A stretch of DNA of 64,000 nucleotides from JANXVY01 sp040080145 (GCA_040080145.1 JBEBJA010000067.1:74834-138833), one strand, 5' to 3'; positions 33,597 through 42,724 are shown, numbered from the stretch's first letter. The notes: a model not told the origin generated them from the letters alone. Translations and numbers: made by a program.

Positions 33597-36257
33597 TCAG
33601 TCCTCGGTTCCAGTTTTCTTCGCGGCCTTCTTGGCGGCGGGCTTTTTCGCAGGTGCCTTTTTTGCAGCGGCTTTTTTGGCTGGGGCTTTGGCCGGGGCTT
33701 TGCGGGCGGATTTTTTGGCTTTCCCGCCGCCGCTGGCGATGCGTTCGTCGAGCAGAACGACGGCTTCTTCCTGTGTCAGTTGGGCGGGGTCCTTCGCCTT
33801 TGGCACCGTTGCGTTGGTGCCGTTATGGCTGATGTAGGGGCCGTATTTGCCGGACAGGACCTTCATCGGCCCGCCGTCGCGGGGGTGTTCGCCAAGCTCT
33901 TTGAGGACTTGAGCCGCCGCGCGCTGGAAACGGCTTGTGCCCCCGCCGGCGCGCTTTTCGGCCAGCACGGTGACGGCGCGGTTGACGCCGATGGTGAACA
34001 CGTCCTCGATGCTCTCGACATTGGCGTAGGTGCCATCGTGTTTGACGTAGGGGCCGAACTTGCCAAGGTTCGCCTCGATCATGGTGTTGGTCTCGGGATG
34101 CATGCCAACCTCACGGGGGAGGCGGAGCAGCTTTAAGGCCAATTCGAAGTCGAGGTCGGCGGCGGTCACGCCTTTAGGGAGGCTGGAGCGCTTAGGCTTA
34201 TCTTCCTTGCTCGCGGCTTCGCCCAACTGGACGTAGGGGCCAAAGCGGCCCGATTTGAGGATCACGTCGAGACCGGTGTCGGGGTCCTGGCCCAGGATGG
34301 TGCCGTCGAGCGCTGCGGCTTCGCTATCTGCTTGCGCGAACTGGCGGCTGTAGGTGCACTCGGGATAGCGTTCGCAGCCGATAAAGGCACCGAACTTGCC
34401 GGAGTTTTTCAGGCTCAGGCGGCCGGTGCCGCATTTAGGGCAGGCGCGCGGGTCAGAGCCGTCGCCCTTGTCGGGGAACAGATGCTGGCCCAGTGTTTCG
34501 TTGAGCGCGTCGAGCACGTCACCGACGCGGAGGTCTTTCGATTCAGCGATTGCCGACGTGAAGTCTTTCCAGAAATCGCGCAGGACGACTTTGTATGCGA
34601 GCTTGTCGTCTGAGACGAGGTCGAGCTTTTCTTCGAGTTCGGCCGTGAAGTCGTACTCGACATATTTGGTGAAGAAGTTCTGCAGGAACGCCGTGACGAG
34701 GCGGCCCTTATCCTCGGGGATCATCTGCTTTTTGTCGACCCGCACATAATCACGTTCGACAAGTGTTGCGAGCGTTGATGCGTACGTCGAGGGGCGGCCA
34801 ATCCCTAGCTCTTCCATCCGCTTAATCAGGCTCGTTTCGGAAAACCGCGGGGGCGGCTTGGTAAAGTGCTGCTCGGCGTCGATCTCTTTGTTGTTGAGTT
34901 CGTCGCGCTCATTGAGGTTGGGAAGGCGGCGGGAGGTTTCGTCCTCGTCGTCGTCACGCAGAACCTCATACAACTTGAGGAAGCCGTCGAACTGGACCAC
35001 GGACCCGGTGGCGCGGAAGCTGTAGTCTTTGCCGTCGCGGCCCTTGACAGCGATGTCGGCGGTCGTCTGTTCCATTTCGGCAGACGCCATCTGGCTGGCG
35101 ACGGCGCGCTTCCAGACCAGTTCATAGAGCTTCGCCTGATCGGGGGCCAAGTGCTTGCCGACGATCTTGGGGGTGCGGCGGACGTCGGTGGGGCGGATCG
35201 CTTCGTGGGCTTCCTGGGCGTTTTTCGCCTTGGCCTTATATTCGCGCACGAACGGGCAGACGTAGCGCTTGGAATAGTCGGTCTCGATCAAGCGGCGGAT
35301 GTCGGCGATTGCTCCGGGTTCGATGGTGACCCCGTCGGTTCGCATGTAGGTAATGAGACCGGCCGTTTCGCCGCCGATGTCGACGCCCTCATAGAGGCGC
35401 TGGGCAACCTGCATGGTCTGCTTGGGACTGAACCCGAGTTTGCTCGAGGCCTCCATCTGTAGGGTCGAGGTGGTGAAGGGCGTGTACGGGTTGCGCTTGA
35501 CGGCCTTTTTGTCGACCGAGGCTACCGTGAACTTTCCGCCGACGACGGCTGACTTGATGGCGTTGGCCGATGCGCTATCTTTGATGTCCAGGCGCTGGAG
35601 GGCTTTTCCGCCGATAGCCTGGAGGCGGGCGCGCACGTCTTCGGTCCTGGCGGTCGTCAGCTGAGCCTCGATGGTCCAATATTCGTCGGTCTTGAACGCT
35701 TCGATTTCGGCTTCGCGGTCGCAGACGAGCCGGAGGGCGACGGACTGGACGCGGCCAGCCGAACGCGAGCCCGGCAGCTTGCGCCACAGCACTTGCGACA
35801 GGTTGAGGCCGACAAGATAATCGAGTGCGCGGCGGGCGAGATAGGCGTCCACCAGCGGGCCGTCGATCTGTCGCGGTTCCGACATGGCCTTCAGAATGGC
35901 TTGCTTGGTGACGGCGTTGAACGCCACCCGCTCGACGACCATGCCCTTTTTGATGAGCTTCTTGTCGGTCAGGATCTGGAGGATGTGCCAGGAGATTGCT
36001 TCGCCTTCGCGATCAGGGTCGGTCGCGAGAATGAGCTTGTTGGCGCCCTTCATGGCGGCTGCGATTTCCTTCATCGCCTTCTTGGCGGTGTCGGTCTCCC
36101 AGTGCATGGCGAAATCGTTGTCGGGTTCGACCGCGCCACCACCCTTGGAGGGCAGGTCGCGGACGTGGCCGATGGAGGCGATGACTTTGAAGTCCGAGCC
36201 CAGATACTTGTTGATGGTCTTGGCTTTGGCAGCCGATTCCACGATCACGAGATTCAT
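33597..36257 (-). CDS. topA: DNA topoisomerase I
   Basis: This 886-residue type IA topoisomerase relaxes negative supercoils. The Toprim domain begins NLVIVESAAKAKTINKYLG, with DPDREGEAISWH as its acidic motif. The active tyrosine lies in GLITYMRTDG (about residue 320). One intact zinc finger, CPKCGTGRLSLKNSGKFGAFIGC-type, is followed by three degenerate repeats (GRFGPYVQLG, GKFGPYVKHDG, GKYGPYISHNG). It ends in a Lys/Ala/Pro-rich tail (about 40 residues) resembling histone H1, which should bind DNA. ATG 36257 was chosen because the Toprim domain starts there and AAAGG precedes it. The usual upstream dprA is absent. Confidence 0.97.
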   Translation of the reverse strand: MNLVIVESAAKAKTINKYLGSDFKVIASIGHVRDLPSKGGGAVEPDNDFAMHWETDTAKKAMKEIAAAMKGANKLILATDPDREGEAISWHILQILTDKKLIKKGMVVERVAFNAVTKQAILKAMSEPRQIDGPLVDAYLARRALDYLVGLNLSQVLWRKLPGSRSAGRVQSVALRLVCDREAEIEAFKTDEYWTIEAQLTTARTEDVRARLQAIGGKALQRLDIKDSASANAIKSAVVGGKFTVASVDKKAVKRNPYTPFTTSTLQMEASSKLGFSPKQTMQVAQRLYEGVDIGGETAGLITYMRTDGVTIEPGAIADIRRLIETDYSKRYVCPFVREYKAKAKNAQEAHEAIRPTDVRRTPKIVGKHLAPDQAKLYELVWKRAVASQMASAEMEQTTADIAVKGRDGKDYSFRATGSVVQFDGFLKLYEVLRDDDEDETSRRLPNLNERDELNNKEIDAEQHFTKPPPRFSETSLIKRMEELGIGRPSTYASTLATLVERDYVRVDKKQMIPEDKGRLVTAFLQNFFTKYVEYDFTAELEEKLDLVSDDKLAYKVVLRDFWKDFTSAIAESKDLRVGDVLDALNETLGQHLFPDKGDGSDPRACPKCGTGRLSLKNSGKFGAFIGCERYPECTYSRQFAQADSEAAALDGTILGQDPDTGLDVILKSGRFGPYVQLGEAASKEDKPKRSSLPKGVTAADLDFELALKLLRLPREVGMHPETNTMIEANLGKFGPYVKHDGTYANVESIEDVFTIGVNRAVTVLAEKRAGGGTSRFQRAAAQVLKELGEHPRDGGPMKVLSGKYGPYISHNGTNATVPKAKDPAQLTQEEAVVLLDERIASGGGKAKKSARKAPAKAPAKKAAAKKAPAKKPAAKKAAKKTGTED

Positions 36258-36524
36258 AGGTGCCTTTCGAAAATGCCTCGAGAAAACGGCCAATCTGCTA
36301 ATATTTCAGGCCATTGGCGCGATGTCTGTCCAGCCACAAGCGGCGAGGCGCAAGGTTATTAAGCGGGCCGGAACATGGGTTAATGTTGCCGCTCTGTCAA
36401 ACAGGCTGCGAAATGCAGGGGTGCGCAGACGTTCGGTGGGGAGAAATGCAAACTCCGGTTGCTTGCAACCTATGATGGTGATAAACCATCAAGATCAACT
36501 TGATGATGTTCTGGGACACCTAAC

Positions 36525-36758
36525 ATGGCAGATACCATACAACGCTTCGTTCAAGAACAAAACGAGACTTCTGCGCAGGCGGATGACAAAGCCGAGCCTC
36601 GCGTCGCTCTCAGTCTCGATCAACTCGACTACATGGCCGATCTAGTGTCCGAACTTCGCGAAATGTCGCACCGGGCCGGGCTGACGACGCTGGCCGCTAT
36701 CTTAGCGCTTGCTCAAACCGAAGCCGCTCATCAGATAACGAAGCGGCGGGTTTCCTAG
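36525..36758 (+). CDS. Small protein of unknown function
   Basis: This 77-residue acidic protein has a disordered N-terminus (QEQNETSAQADDKAEP) and a C-terminal amphipathic helical part, LDQLDYMADLVSELREMSHRAGLTTLAAILALAQTEAAHQ. The composition is that of a real protein, and AT-rich DNA with two short dyads (GATGGT/ACCATC and CATCAA/TTGATG, 36474-36505) lies just upstream. I do not recognise a family; it may be a small regulator or chaperone partner. It is divergent from topA. Confidence 0.6.
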   Translation: MADTIQRFVQEQNETSAQADDKAEPRVALSLDQLDYMADLVSELREMSHRAGLTTLAAILALAQTEAAHQITKRRVS

Positions 36759-36913
36759 GTTGAGGGAGGCGGGTTGCGGGCGCACGATGGCTCCGCACGC
36801 GACGCCGGGTCGCCTGCTCCCTAACGCTTCCGTTGCTCCTGCACACTAAGGAGCCCGTTGGGTTGCCCACAAGGGCCGTCGAGGGAGCGACGCTTCGTGA
36901 GAGGCAGCTTAGC

Positions 36914-37534
36914 CTACCCTATCGCAACTGGTTGGAAGAACTGCGGGGCTTCGCGGCGGTTGGCCATGGTGTAATCGCGCGAGATGAGGCACAGGCGTGC
37001 AATCTTGAGTGCGGGTTTGACTGCCACATGCGCGAGAATGCTGTGGCCTGCCTCCGCGCTTTCGACGGGTACAACCTGAACGGTGAGCGCTGGATCGTAG
37101 ACGCTGGCGAACGTCTCACCCGGCATACCATTAAGCGGTGCGCTGGCCAGAATGGAGATGATGAACCGCTCCGGCACGACATGCGGATCGTTGTAGGCGG
37201 CAGCGCCTGCGAGCGCTTCGTGCATGATGGCATGCCCGCCTGCGACGCTGGCCACCACCTGAGCCACGCGCAACCGGTAGTCTGCCAGCACATCGGTGCG
37301 CCCGCACGCCTGCGCATGATGATGGGCCGGGTTCACACGCCAGCGGGCCATGCTCGCCTCGTCACGCCAGAACTGATGTGAGAGAAACCACCCAGGCCGC
37401 GCCTCCGAACGCGACCGGTCGAGAAACAGCAAGCCGCCGCTGGCATCGAGTTCGGGCTTGAGCGCAGCCGCCATCTCGAAATAGGCACCCTCTTGGCCGG
37501 GCTTGGGCAGGACTTCAAAAAAGAGCGCGATCAT
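36914..37534 (-). CDS. Antibiotic biosynthesis monooxygenase (ABM) domain protein
   Basis: This 206-residue protein begins like a dimeric alpha/beta-barrel domain, IALFFEVLPKPGQEGAYFEMAAALKPELDASGGLLFLDRS, with SHQFWRDEASMARWRVNPAHHHAQ corresponding to the second half (about residues 1-95). The remaining 110 residues are not recognised. ABM-fold proteins include haem-degrading and small-molecule monooxygenases, and many have no assigned function. The neighbouring DUF805 gene is on the same strand. Confidence 0.7.
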   Translation of the reverse strand: MIALFFEVLPKPGQEGAYFEMAAALKPELDASGGLLFLDRSRSEARPGWFLSHQFWRDEASMARWRVNPAHHHAQACGRTDVLADYRLRVAQVVASVAGGHAIMHEALAGAAAYNDPHVVPERFIISILASAPLNGMPGETFASVYDPALTVQVVPVESAEAGHSILAHVAVKPALKIARLCLISRDYTMANRREAPQFFQPVAIG

Positions 37535-37596
37535 AACGGCCAGCCTATCAGGCGGCGGCGCTCGTTCAAGACCGAATACTTCAGGCGCAAAAAGAC

Positions 37597-37662
37597 TGGA
37601 GGCCTGGAGGCTGCGCCTCCAGCGGGGTATGGGGCTGGCCCCATTTCGCGCGTCAGCGCGAA
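37597..37662. repeat. Cluster of three adjacent hairpins
   Basis: CTGGAGGC-tgc-GCCTCCAG, GGGGC-tg-GCCCC and TTCGCGC-gtca-GCGCGAA follow one another within 66 bases, immediately after the DUF805 gene's stop at 37670 in the minus direction. It is probably a repetitive extragenic palindrome with a possible role in 3' end formation. Confidence 0.7.
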
Positions 37663-37669
37663 GTCTGGC

Positions 37670-38038
37670 TCAAACGGGTGCCTTGTCGCTCGCCCCGCGC
37701 TGCAGGCCCAAATCAACCACGAGCCATACGAGACCCACAAACGGGATCAGCGTGAGCAGAGCGCACCAGCCGCTGCGGCCGCGATCTTTGCAGCGCTTTA
37801 CGGTGACGGCGAGTTGGGTGCAGATGGCATAGCCTACGACGACAAACGTGCCAGCGATGACGGCATATTCCTGCGCCTCTTGGCTGGCACCCGTGAGGGC
37901 TAGTCCGACGCCGAGGACCAATCCAACGAGGGTGGCCAGCGCAATGGTCGAAGCGAGAACCGAGAACAGCCCAAGCCAGAATTGCTTGATGCCGATTTGA
38001 CCGTCATACGAGAACAAAAGCTTGGGCACGCTGGACAC
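37670..38038 (-). CDS. DUF805 family membrane protein
   Basis: This 122-residue protein has the DUF805 pattern. The N-terminal LLFSYDGQIGIKQFWLGLF is followed by four hydrophobic segments and then AVTVKRCKDRGRSGWCALLTLIPFVGLVWLVVDLGLQRG, the conserved cytoplasmic loop and last helix. The function of the family is unknown. A paralogue lies at 39979-40374. The start is GTG 38038; a full CtrA-consensus site stands immediately upstream. Confidence 0.85.
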   Translation of the reverse strand: MSSVPKLLFSYDGQIGIKQFWLGLFSVLASTIALATLVGLVLGVGLALTGASQEAQEYAVIAGTFVVVGYAICTQLAVTVKRCKDRGRSGWCALLTLIPFVGLVWLVVDLGLQRGASDKAPV

Positions 38039-38041
38039 TCG

Positions 38042-38057
38042 TTAAGCTACTCTTAAC
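38042..38057. promoter_or_regulatory. CtrA-consensus site TTAA-N7-TTAAC
   Basis: TTAAGCTACTCTTAAC matches all nine specified bases of the CtrA box found in alphaproteobacteria. It is only four bases upstream of the chosen DUF805 start, so binding would most likely repress, or else the true start is further downstream. Further AT-rich sequence with TAGTTAACGATC follows at 38101. Confidence 0.5.
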
Positions 38058-38124
38058 GTGTGTTTACCCGATATTTACCCCTCTGTCAGCTGTGAACATG
38101 TAGTTAACGATCTGTTTTTATGTC

Positions 38125-38895
38125 CTATTTTGAAACAGACGGCTCGTGGAACAGTTGCGCGATTGCGTCAACGCCCAGCACCTGGTATGCGCCGGGCGCA
38201 AGTTCGGCGGGTAGTGTGAGCCCGCCAACGCGATCACGATGGAGCGCTGCAACGTGATTGCCGAGCGCTGCAAACATTCGCCGGACTTGATGATAACGGC
38301 CTTCGGTGAGGGTCACGAACACGACCGGCTCGTTTTTGGGCAAGTCCGGCACGATCTCCATCGCGACCGGTAGCAGCGGCTTATCTTCGCCATCGAGCAT
38401 CAATGTGCCCGAGGCGAGAATTGTGCGCTCGTCCCCCCGCAAGGCGCGCGCGAGCGTCACCCGGTAGCGCTTGGATACGTTGCTCTTGGGCGCGATCACG
38501 CGGTGCAGGAGACCGCCGTCATCGGTCATGAGCAAGAGCCCCGACGTCTCTTTATCCAGCCGCCCGATGGTCGAGATTGCAGGCTTGCGGGCGCGCCAGC
38601 GTGGCGGCAAGAGGCCATACACCAGCGGGCCGACTTCCTTATGCGAACAGGTAACGCCAAGCGGCTTGTGCAGCATCAAAGCAAACCCCGGCGGCGGATC
38701 GAGCGGCGCGCCCGCCACCTTCAAGCGGGCCGACAATGCGGGCGAAACCGGCACATGCGCATCGGCATCGGTCACCGGGACGCCATCGAGCAGGATGCGC
38801 TTTGCCTTAACCAGCGCCTGAATATCCTTGCGCGAACCATAACCCATATTGGCAAGCAACCGGTCGAGCCGCAATGTCGGAGTGGAGGTCTTCAT
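38125..38895 (-). CDS. RsuA/RluB-family pseudouridine synthase
   Basis: This 256-residue protein has an N-terminal S4 RNA-binding domain (RLDRLLANMGYGSRKDIQALVKAKRILLDG). The pseudouridine synthase domain has GRLDKETSGLLLMTDDG with the catalytic Asp (about residue 108) and KRYRVTLARAL. EGRYHQVRRMFAALGNHV is the family's late motif. It resembles RsuA, which modifies U516 in 16S rRNA, more than RluB. The start overlaps the stop of the upstream methyltransferase by four bases (ATGA). Confidence 0.9.
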   Translation of the reverse strand: MKTSTPTLRLDRLLANMGYGSRKDIQALVKAKRILLDGVPVTDADAHVPVSPALSARLKVAGAPLDPPPGFALMLHKPLGVTCSHKEVGPLVYGLLPPRWRARKPAISTIGRLDKETSGLLLMTDDGGLLHRVIAPKSNVSKRYRVTLARALRGDERTILASGTLMLDGEDKPLLPVAMEIVPDLPKNEPVVFVTLTEGRYHQVRRMFAALGNHVAALHRDRVGGLTLPAELAPGAYQVLGVDAIAQLFHEPSVSK

Positions 38896-39863
38896 TGCCG
38901 GACCTTCTTCGGCAGCGGCTTTCGCGCGGCAGTCTTTGCAGCCATCGTCTCTTTCCGCGCGCAATAGATCTTGAACCCTTTGGCCTGCGCGACCTGCTCG
39001 ACGCTGGCAAACAGCGGCACCAGCGTTGCTTCATAGGGCAGATGCCGGTTCGCCGTCAGCCACAGCACGCCGCCGGGCCGCAGCATGGCCGCTGCCTTCT
39101 GAATGAACGCCTGACCAAGCGCCCGATCCTCCTCGCCGCCATCGTGGAACGGCGGATTGGTCACCACGAAATCAAGCCCCGTGGGAAGCTGGTTGGACGA
39201 GCGCACATCGGTCCACAAGGTCTTTGCCCCAAAGCCCCAAACATTGCGTTCGGCCACCGCCAGTGCGCGCGAATCGAGGTCAATGAGTGTCATCTCCCGG
39301 CAGGCTCCGCCCGCGCAGACCGCCATAGCCAAGACGCCGAGGCCGCAACCCAGATCCGCGCCGCGTCCCGAAAGCTGCGGCAGATGGTCGAGCAGCAATT
39401 GGCTGCCTGGATCAATCCGGTCCCAGTTAAATAATCCCGGCTGTGACCAGATTTTCAAATCAGGCAAAAGTCGCGGCGCGCCCGCCTCAATCGCGGCCGC
39501 AATCCCGATTGGGGCGTCCGGGCAGGCCGTGACCAAGATCCGGTGATGCCGCTTGTGTGTGTCTGCGGCCGTACACCCAAACGATTCGAGTTCCCCCGCA
39601 AGCCGCGTCCCGCCCTTGTCCTTAGCCGCAAGCACCGTCAATGGCGCACCCGGGGAAAGCGCCCGCAACGCCAGCGCCATCACATGCCGCCGCTCGATCG
39701 TGCTGGCAGGCGCATGCAACACGAAACGCGCGCAACAGCCGGGCGCAAGGTCTGTGAGCGCGGCAGAGCCAGGAACCAGCGGCGACGTCTGCACGCTCCC
39801 GCTCGCGACGTCGGCGAGGTCGCGCGGAATATAGCCATAGATGGCGTGAATTGGTTTGGTCAT
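38892..39863 (-). CDS. RsmC-like methyltransferase, probably 16S rRNA m2G1207
   Basis: This 323-residue protein has two Rossmann-like halves. The C-terminal one has motif I GADLGCGLGVLAMAVC and the N6/N2-type catalytic motif DFVVTNPPFHDGG, as in RsmC/RlmG. The N-terminal half is degenerate in these proteins. Translational overlap with the pseudouridine synthase gene suggests that both act on small-subunit rRNA. ATG 39863 and an in-frame GTG nine bases upstream are both possible. Confidence 0.88.
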   Translation of the reverse strand: MTKPIHAIYGYIPRDLADVASGSVQTSPLVPGSAALTDLAPGCCARFVLHAPASTIERRHVMALALRALSPGAPLTVLAAKDKGGTRLAGELESFGCTAADTHKRHHRILVTACPDAPIGIAAAIEAGAPRLLPDLKIWSQPGLFNWDRIDPGSQLLLDHLPQLSGRGADLGCGLGVLAMAVCAGGACREMTLIDLDSRALAVAERNVWGFGAKTLWTDVRSSNQLPTGLDFVVTNPPFHDGGEEDRALGQAFIQKAAAMLRPGGVLWLTANRHLPYEATLVPLFASVEQVAQAKGFKIYCARKETMAAKTAARKPLPKKVRQ

Positions 39864-39978
39864 GGGGAGCACAACTATACGCCCGCAAGCCCTGCGACAA
39901 CGGTTGGCTTTACCAGACGTACGCCTCTTTCAATCAAGCGCCGGTGTGCGCGAGGGGCGAGATCGCGTTGCCAGTTTG

Positions 39979-40374
39979 CTAAGCCCGCTTGAGCGGCGGC
40001 GGACCATAGGTGTTCTTGCCCGGCTGACCCTCAAGAATTCCAAGATCGACGATAGCCCACAACAGACCCACCAGGGGGATCAAGATCAGCAGCGACCACC
40101 AACCGCTCTTGCCGCGATCGTGACAGCGCTTCGCCATGACGGCAAATTGAGTCCAGCAGGCGAAGATAATGATTGGGAGACTAACCAGCATGAAGACGGC
40201 ACCTTGAAGCTGGTCAGGACTCGTGTTGCCGTTCGACGTCACGCCGATGACAATTCCAGCCAGGAAGCCCAAGACGAGTCCAACGATAAGCGCCGACAAA
40301 ATGCACATCAATATGCCGAACCAGAACCGGCCCCGGCCAATGCGGCCTTCAAACGAAAACAATAAATTCTTCAT
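39979..40374 (-). CDS. DUF805 family membrane protein, second copy
   Basis: This 131-residue paralogue of the protein at 37670 has NLLFSFEGRIGRGRFWFGIL at the N-terminus and QFAVMAKRCHDRGKSGWWSLLILIPLVGLLWAIVDLGILEG in the conserved loop and last helix. It has four membrane segments. ATG 40374 follows GGGG. The two copies flank the rRNA-modification pair, which suggests an old local duplication. The function is unknown. Confidence 0.87.
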   Translation of the reverse strand: MKNLLFSFEGRIGRGRFWFGILMCILSALIVGLVLGFLAGIVIGVTSNGNTSPDQLQGAVFMLVSLPIIIFACWTQFAVMAKRCHDRGKSGWWSLLILIPLVGLLWAIVDLGILEGQPGKNTYGPPPLKRA

Positions 40375-40482
40375 GACATCCCCTGGAAAAAATATGCAAA
40401 AATAACACACAGAACAAAGAGCGTTCTAGCAGTCCGTCAGCCAGCGAACAATCTGAATATGAACCCGCACCAGTAAAAGCGC

Positions 40483-41208
40483 CTAAATCGGTTGCTTGGC
40501 GAAACCTTTGACCAGGATAGGCCCCGTCGGCTTGCCGGTTGGCGAGCCGCCTGCTGGCTCCAGCGTGAACTCATACAGCTGGTCTGGCTTGGGTTTGGGG
40601 AGCGAGGGACCAACGAGCTTCGTCTCGTGAACGCCCGGCAACAAGCCGATGGAAACGGGACCGGTTTTGGCGTCGGGTAACGTCCAGAGCTGAATGACGC
40701 GCCCCTCTGGAACGGTGAAATTTTCGAGCGGCACCACCCGCACGCTGTCGTCAGCGAACGCCTCAATGATCGCCCCGGGCTTTGCCTGAGCATCGAGCAA
40801 GACGACCACGACAGTTGGCGCAGGTGCGCGCAACGTCGGCCAAAGCGCAGCCGTGCCAACTCCGGCGATAACGCTTGCAGCCAGGCTCGCAGCACCAAAT
40901 CCTTGCCAAAATCCTGCAGTCTTTGACGAGGCGGACTTCGGCGCAAACGGCACGACCGTAGCGTGGCCGGAATGAGTGCCGGCGGTCCCGGTGATCTGCG
41001 CGTTGATCTTGTCCCAAACCGCAGCAGGCGGTTCTCCTGCATCGGTCGTCAGGTCTAGTTCTAAAAACCGCTCGCGCGCCTCCCGCACAGCAGCCTTCAG
41101 CGCAGCATCGCCAGCCAGCCGCGCTTCCAAGTCACGTTCCTCGTCCGGGCTCATCAAGCCCAGCACGTATTCGCCCGCAATCACATCCAGGGTTGGTTCA
41201 GCGCTCAT
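40483..41208 (-). CDS. RskA-type anti-sigma factor
   Basis: This 241-residue membrane protein has a cytoplasmic N-terminal sigma-binding region (AGEYVLGLMSPDEERDLEARLAGDAALKAA), one membrane segment (FGAASLAASVIAGVGTAALW, about residue 107) and a periplasmic RskA domain with VIQLWTLPDAKTGPVSIGLL. No zinc motif HxxxCxxC is present, as in SigK-type anti-sigmas. The start overlaps the sigma gene stop by four bases, so the pair is co-translated. It should hold the ECF sigma factor inactive at the membrane until a signal triggers proteolysis. Confidence 0.9.
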   Translation of the reverse strand: MSAEPTLDVIAGEYVLGLMSPDEERDLEARLAGDAALKAAVREARERFLELDLTTDAGEPPAAVWDKINAQITGTAGTHSGHATVVPFAPKSASSKTAGFWQGFGAASLAASVIAGVGTAALWPTLRAPAPTVVVVLLDAQAKPGAIIEAFADDSVRVVPLENFTVPEGRVIQLWTLPDAKTGPVSIGLLPGVHETKLVGPSLPKPKPDQLYEFTLEPAGGSPTGKPTGPILVKGFAKQPI

Positions 41209-41738
41209 GCCATGCAGTCCTTCAAAGCGCTAAGCCCGCGCCGCACCCACGACTTTGCCGTCCCGACTGGCACCGAAAGCCGGCCAGCGATTTCGCCGTG
41301 GCTGTAGCCCGACACATACGACATGAGCACGCTTTCGCGCTTTTGGACATCGAGCGCCTCAAGGCAGCGCCGCAGCCGGCTCTCGCGCGACAGCTTCCCC
41401 ACGACATCCTCGATACCAAGATCGACCGGACTGATTTTTTCAAGCCCTTCATGGTCCAGCAAATCCTCGCGCGACCCGTCGCGGATGACGTTCAAGGCGC
41501 GGTTGCGCACGACCGTGTAAATCCACGACCGCGCCGAACCAAGTTCGGGGTCGAAACTCGACGCCTTTCGCCAGATCTGCAGAAACGCATCCTGAACGAC
41601 TTCTTCAGCCAGTTCCTGACGCCGCACGATCCGCCGCGCCACCCCGATCAAACGCCCGGCTTCCTCTTGGTAAAGGGCGTGCAGAGAGGCGCGATCGCCC
41701 TTGGCACATGCGCTCAAGCTGGCGGAATAATTGAACAT
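41205..41738 (-). CDS. ECF sigma factor, SigK/RpoE-like
   Basis: This 177-residue extracytoplasmic-function sigma factor has region 2 (AGRLIGVARRIVRRQELAEEVVQDAFLQIW with DPELGSARSWIYTVVRNRALNVIRD) and region 4 (RESVLMSYVSGYSHGEIAGRLSVPVGTAKSWVRRGLSAL). ATG 41738 is preferred to an upstream start because region 2 begins soon after. Its anti-sigma factor follows directly. A DUF4394 gene lies divergently, as in several other rhizobial genomes, and is the obvious candidate target. Confidence 0.92.
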   Translation of the reverse strand: MFNYSASLSACAKGDRASLHALYQEEAGRLIGVARRIVRRQELAEEVVQDAFLQIWRKASSFDPELGSARSWIYTVVRNRALNVIRDGSREDLLDHEGLEKISPVDLGIEDVVGKLSRESRLRRCLEALDVQKRESVLMSYVSGYSHGEIAGRLSVPVGTAKSWVRRGLSALKDCMA

Positions 41739-41928
41739 GGATGGTGATCTCTCAAAGCCCCTATTCGACACTAAACACGCGAGCTGATGAAGTGGATGCA
41801 GGTGGAGGCCCCCGTCAAATTATATTTTTTCGCTGCATCCGGTATCAGGTGCGGTCGTGTTCCCCTGATGTGATCGGGCCCGCTGGGCAGACCGGTCGTT
41901 AAGTGTTTCAATCAGACGGAGACGAACG

Positions 41929-42708
41929 ATGACCTTTGCGAAAATCCTGATGACCGGTGCTGCAGTGCTCGCGGTGACTGCATCGGCGCGCGCCGAAACG
42001 GCCGTCGGCTTGGTGGGCGACAAGACGCTCGTCATGTTTGACACGGCGACCGCCAAAGTATCCGCCAAGATGGACGTGACCGGCGTCACCAAGCTGCTTG
42101 GCATCGACGTGCGTTCAGCCGACAAGAAGCTCTATGGCGTCGGCGCAGACGGTTCGCTGGTTTCCATCGACACAGCGTCGGGTGCGGCAACCGTCGTCTC
42201 CAAGCTCGACATGATGCTGCCAGTCGGGGTGATGGCCTCGGTGGACTTCAACCCGATGGCAGACAAGCTGCGGGTCATGGGTAGCGACGGCACCAACCTG
42301 CGTGTCGACCCTGCATCGGGCAAGGTCACAAAGGACGGGTCTCTGAACTGGGAGCCAGCCGACGCGAACGCTGCGGCGAAGTCGAACGTGGTCGCAACCG
42401 CCTACCTGAATTCGTACGGTAAGCCGGAAAAAACCGCGATGTATGACATCGACAGCGCACTCGGTCTGCTGCAACAGACGAAGCCCAACGACGGCACCCT
42501 CAAGACCATCGGCGCGCTGGGTATCGACAAGTCTGCCAACATCGCTTTCGACATCCACACGACGGCTGACGGCAAGAACACTGCCTATCTCGTGGCCGGC
42601 ACGAAACTCTACACCGTTGACATCGCGTCCGGAAAAGCCACAGCCACAGGTGACATCACCGGCGCTCCCGGCGCGATCCGCGACGTAACGATCATGCCGG
42701 CTGGCTAA
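41929..42708 (+). CDS. DUF4394 family exported protein
   Basis: This 259-residue protein has a signal peptide (MTFAKILMTGAAVLAVTASARA) and a beta-propeller-like repeat pattern (VLLGIDVRSADKKLYGVGADGSLVSIDTASGAATVV-type units, quoted loosely). Its middle part reads SVDFNPMADKLRVMGSDG, a DUF4394 hallmark. The function is unknown; it is presumably periplasmic or surface-exposed. CGGAGAC lies seven bases before the start. It is divergent from the ECF sigma operon with a 190-base shared region. Confidence 0.85.
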   Translation: MTFAKILMTGAAVLAVTASARAETAVGLVGDKTLVMFDTATAKVSAKMDVTGVTKLLGIDVRSADKKLYGVGADGSLVSIDTASGAATVVSKLDMMLPVGVMASVDFNPMADKLRVMGSDGTNLRVDPASGKVTKDGSLNWEPADANAAAKSNVVATAYLNSYGKPEKTAMYDIDSALGLLQQTKPNDGTLKTIGALGIDKSANIAFDIHTTADGKNTAYLVAGTKLYTVDIASGKATATGDITGAPGAIRDVTIMPAG

Positions 42709-42724
42709 AGTCCTGCAAACAATA

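Noticed and set aside
41739..41928. ECF sigma promoter shared by the sigma operon and the DUF4394 gene
   Set aside because: I could not identify paired -35/-10 motifs with confidence, so it is not reported as a feature.
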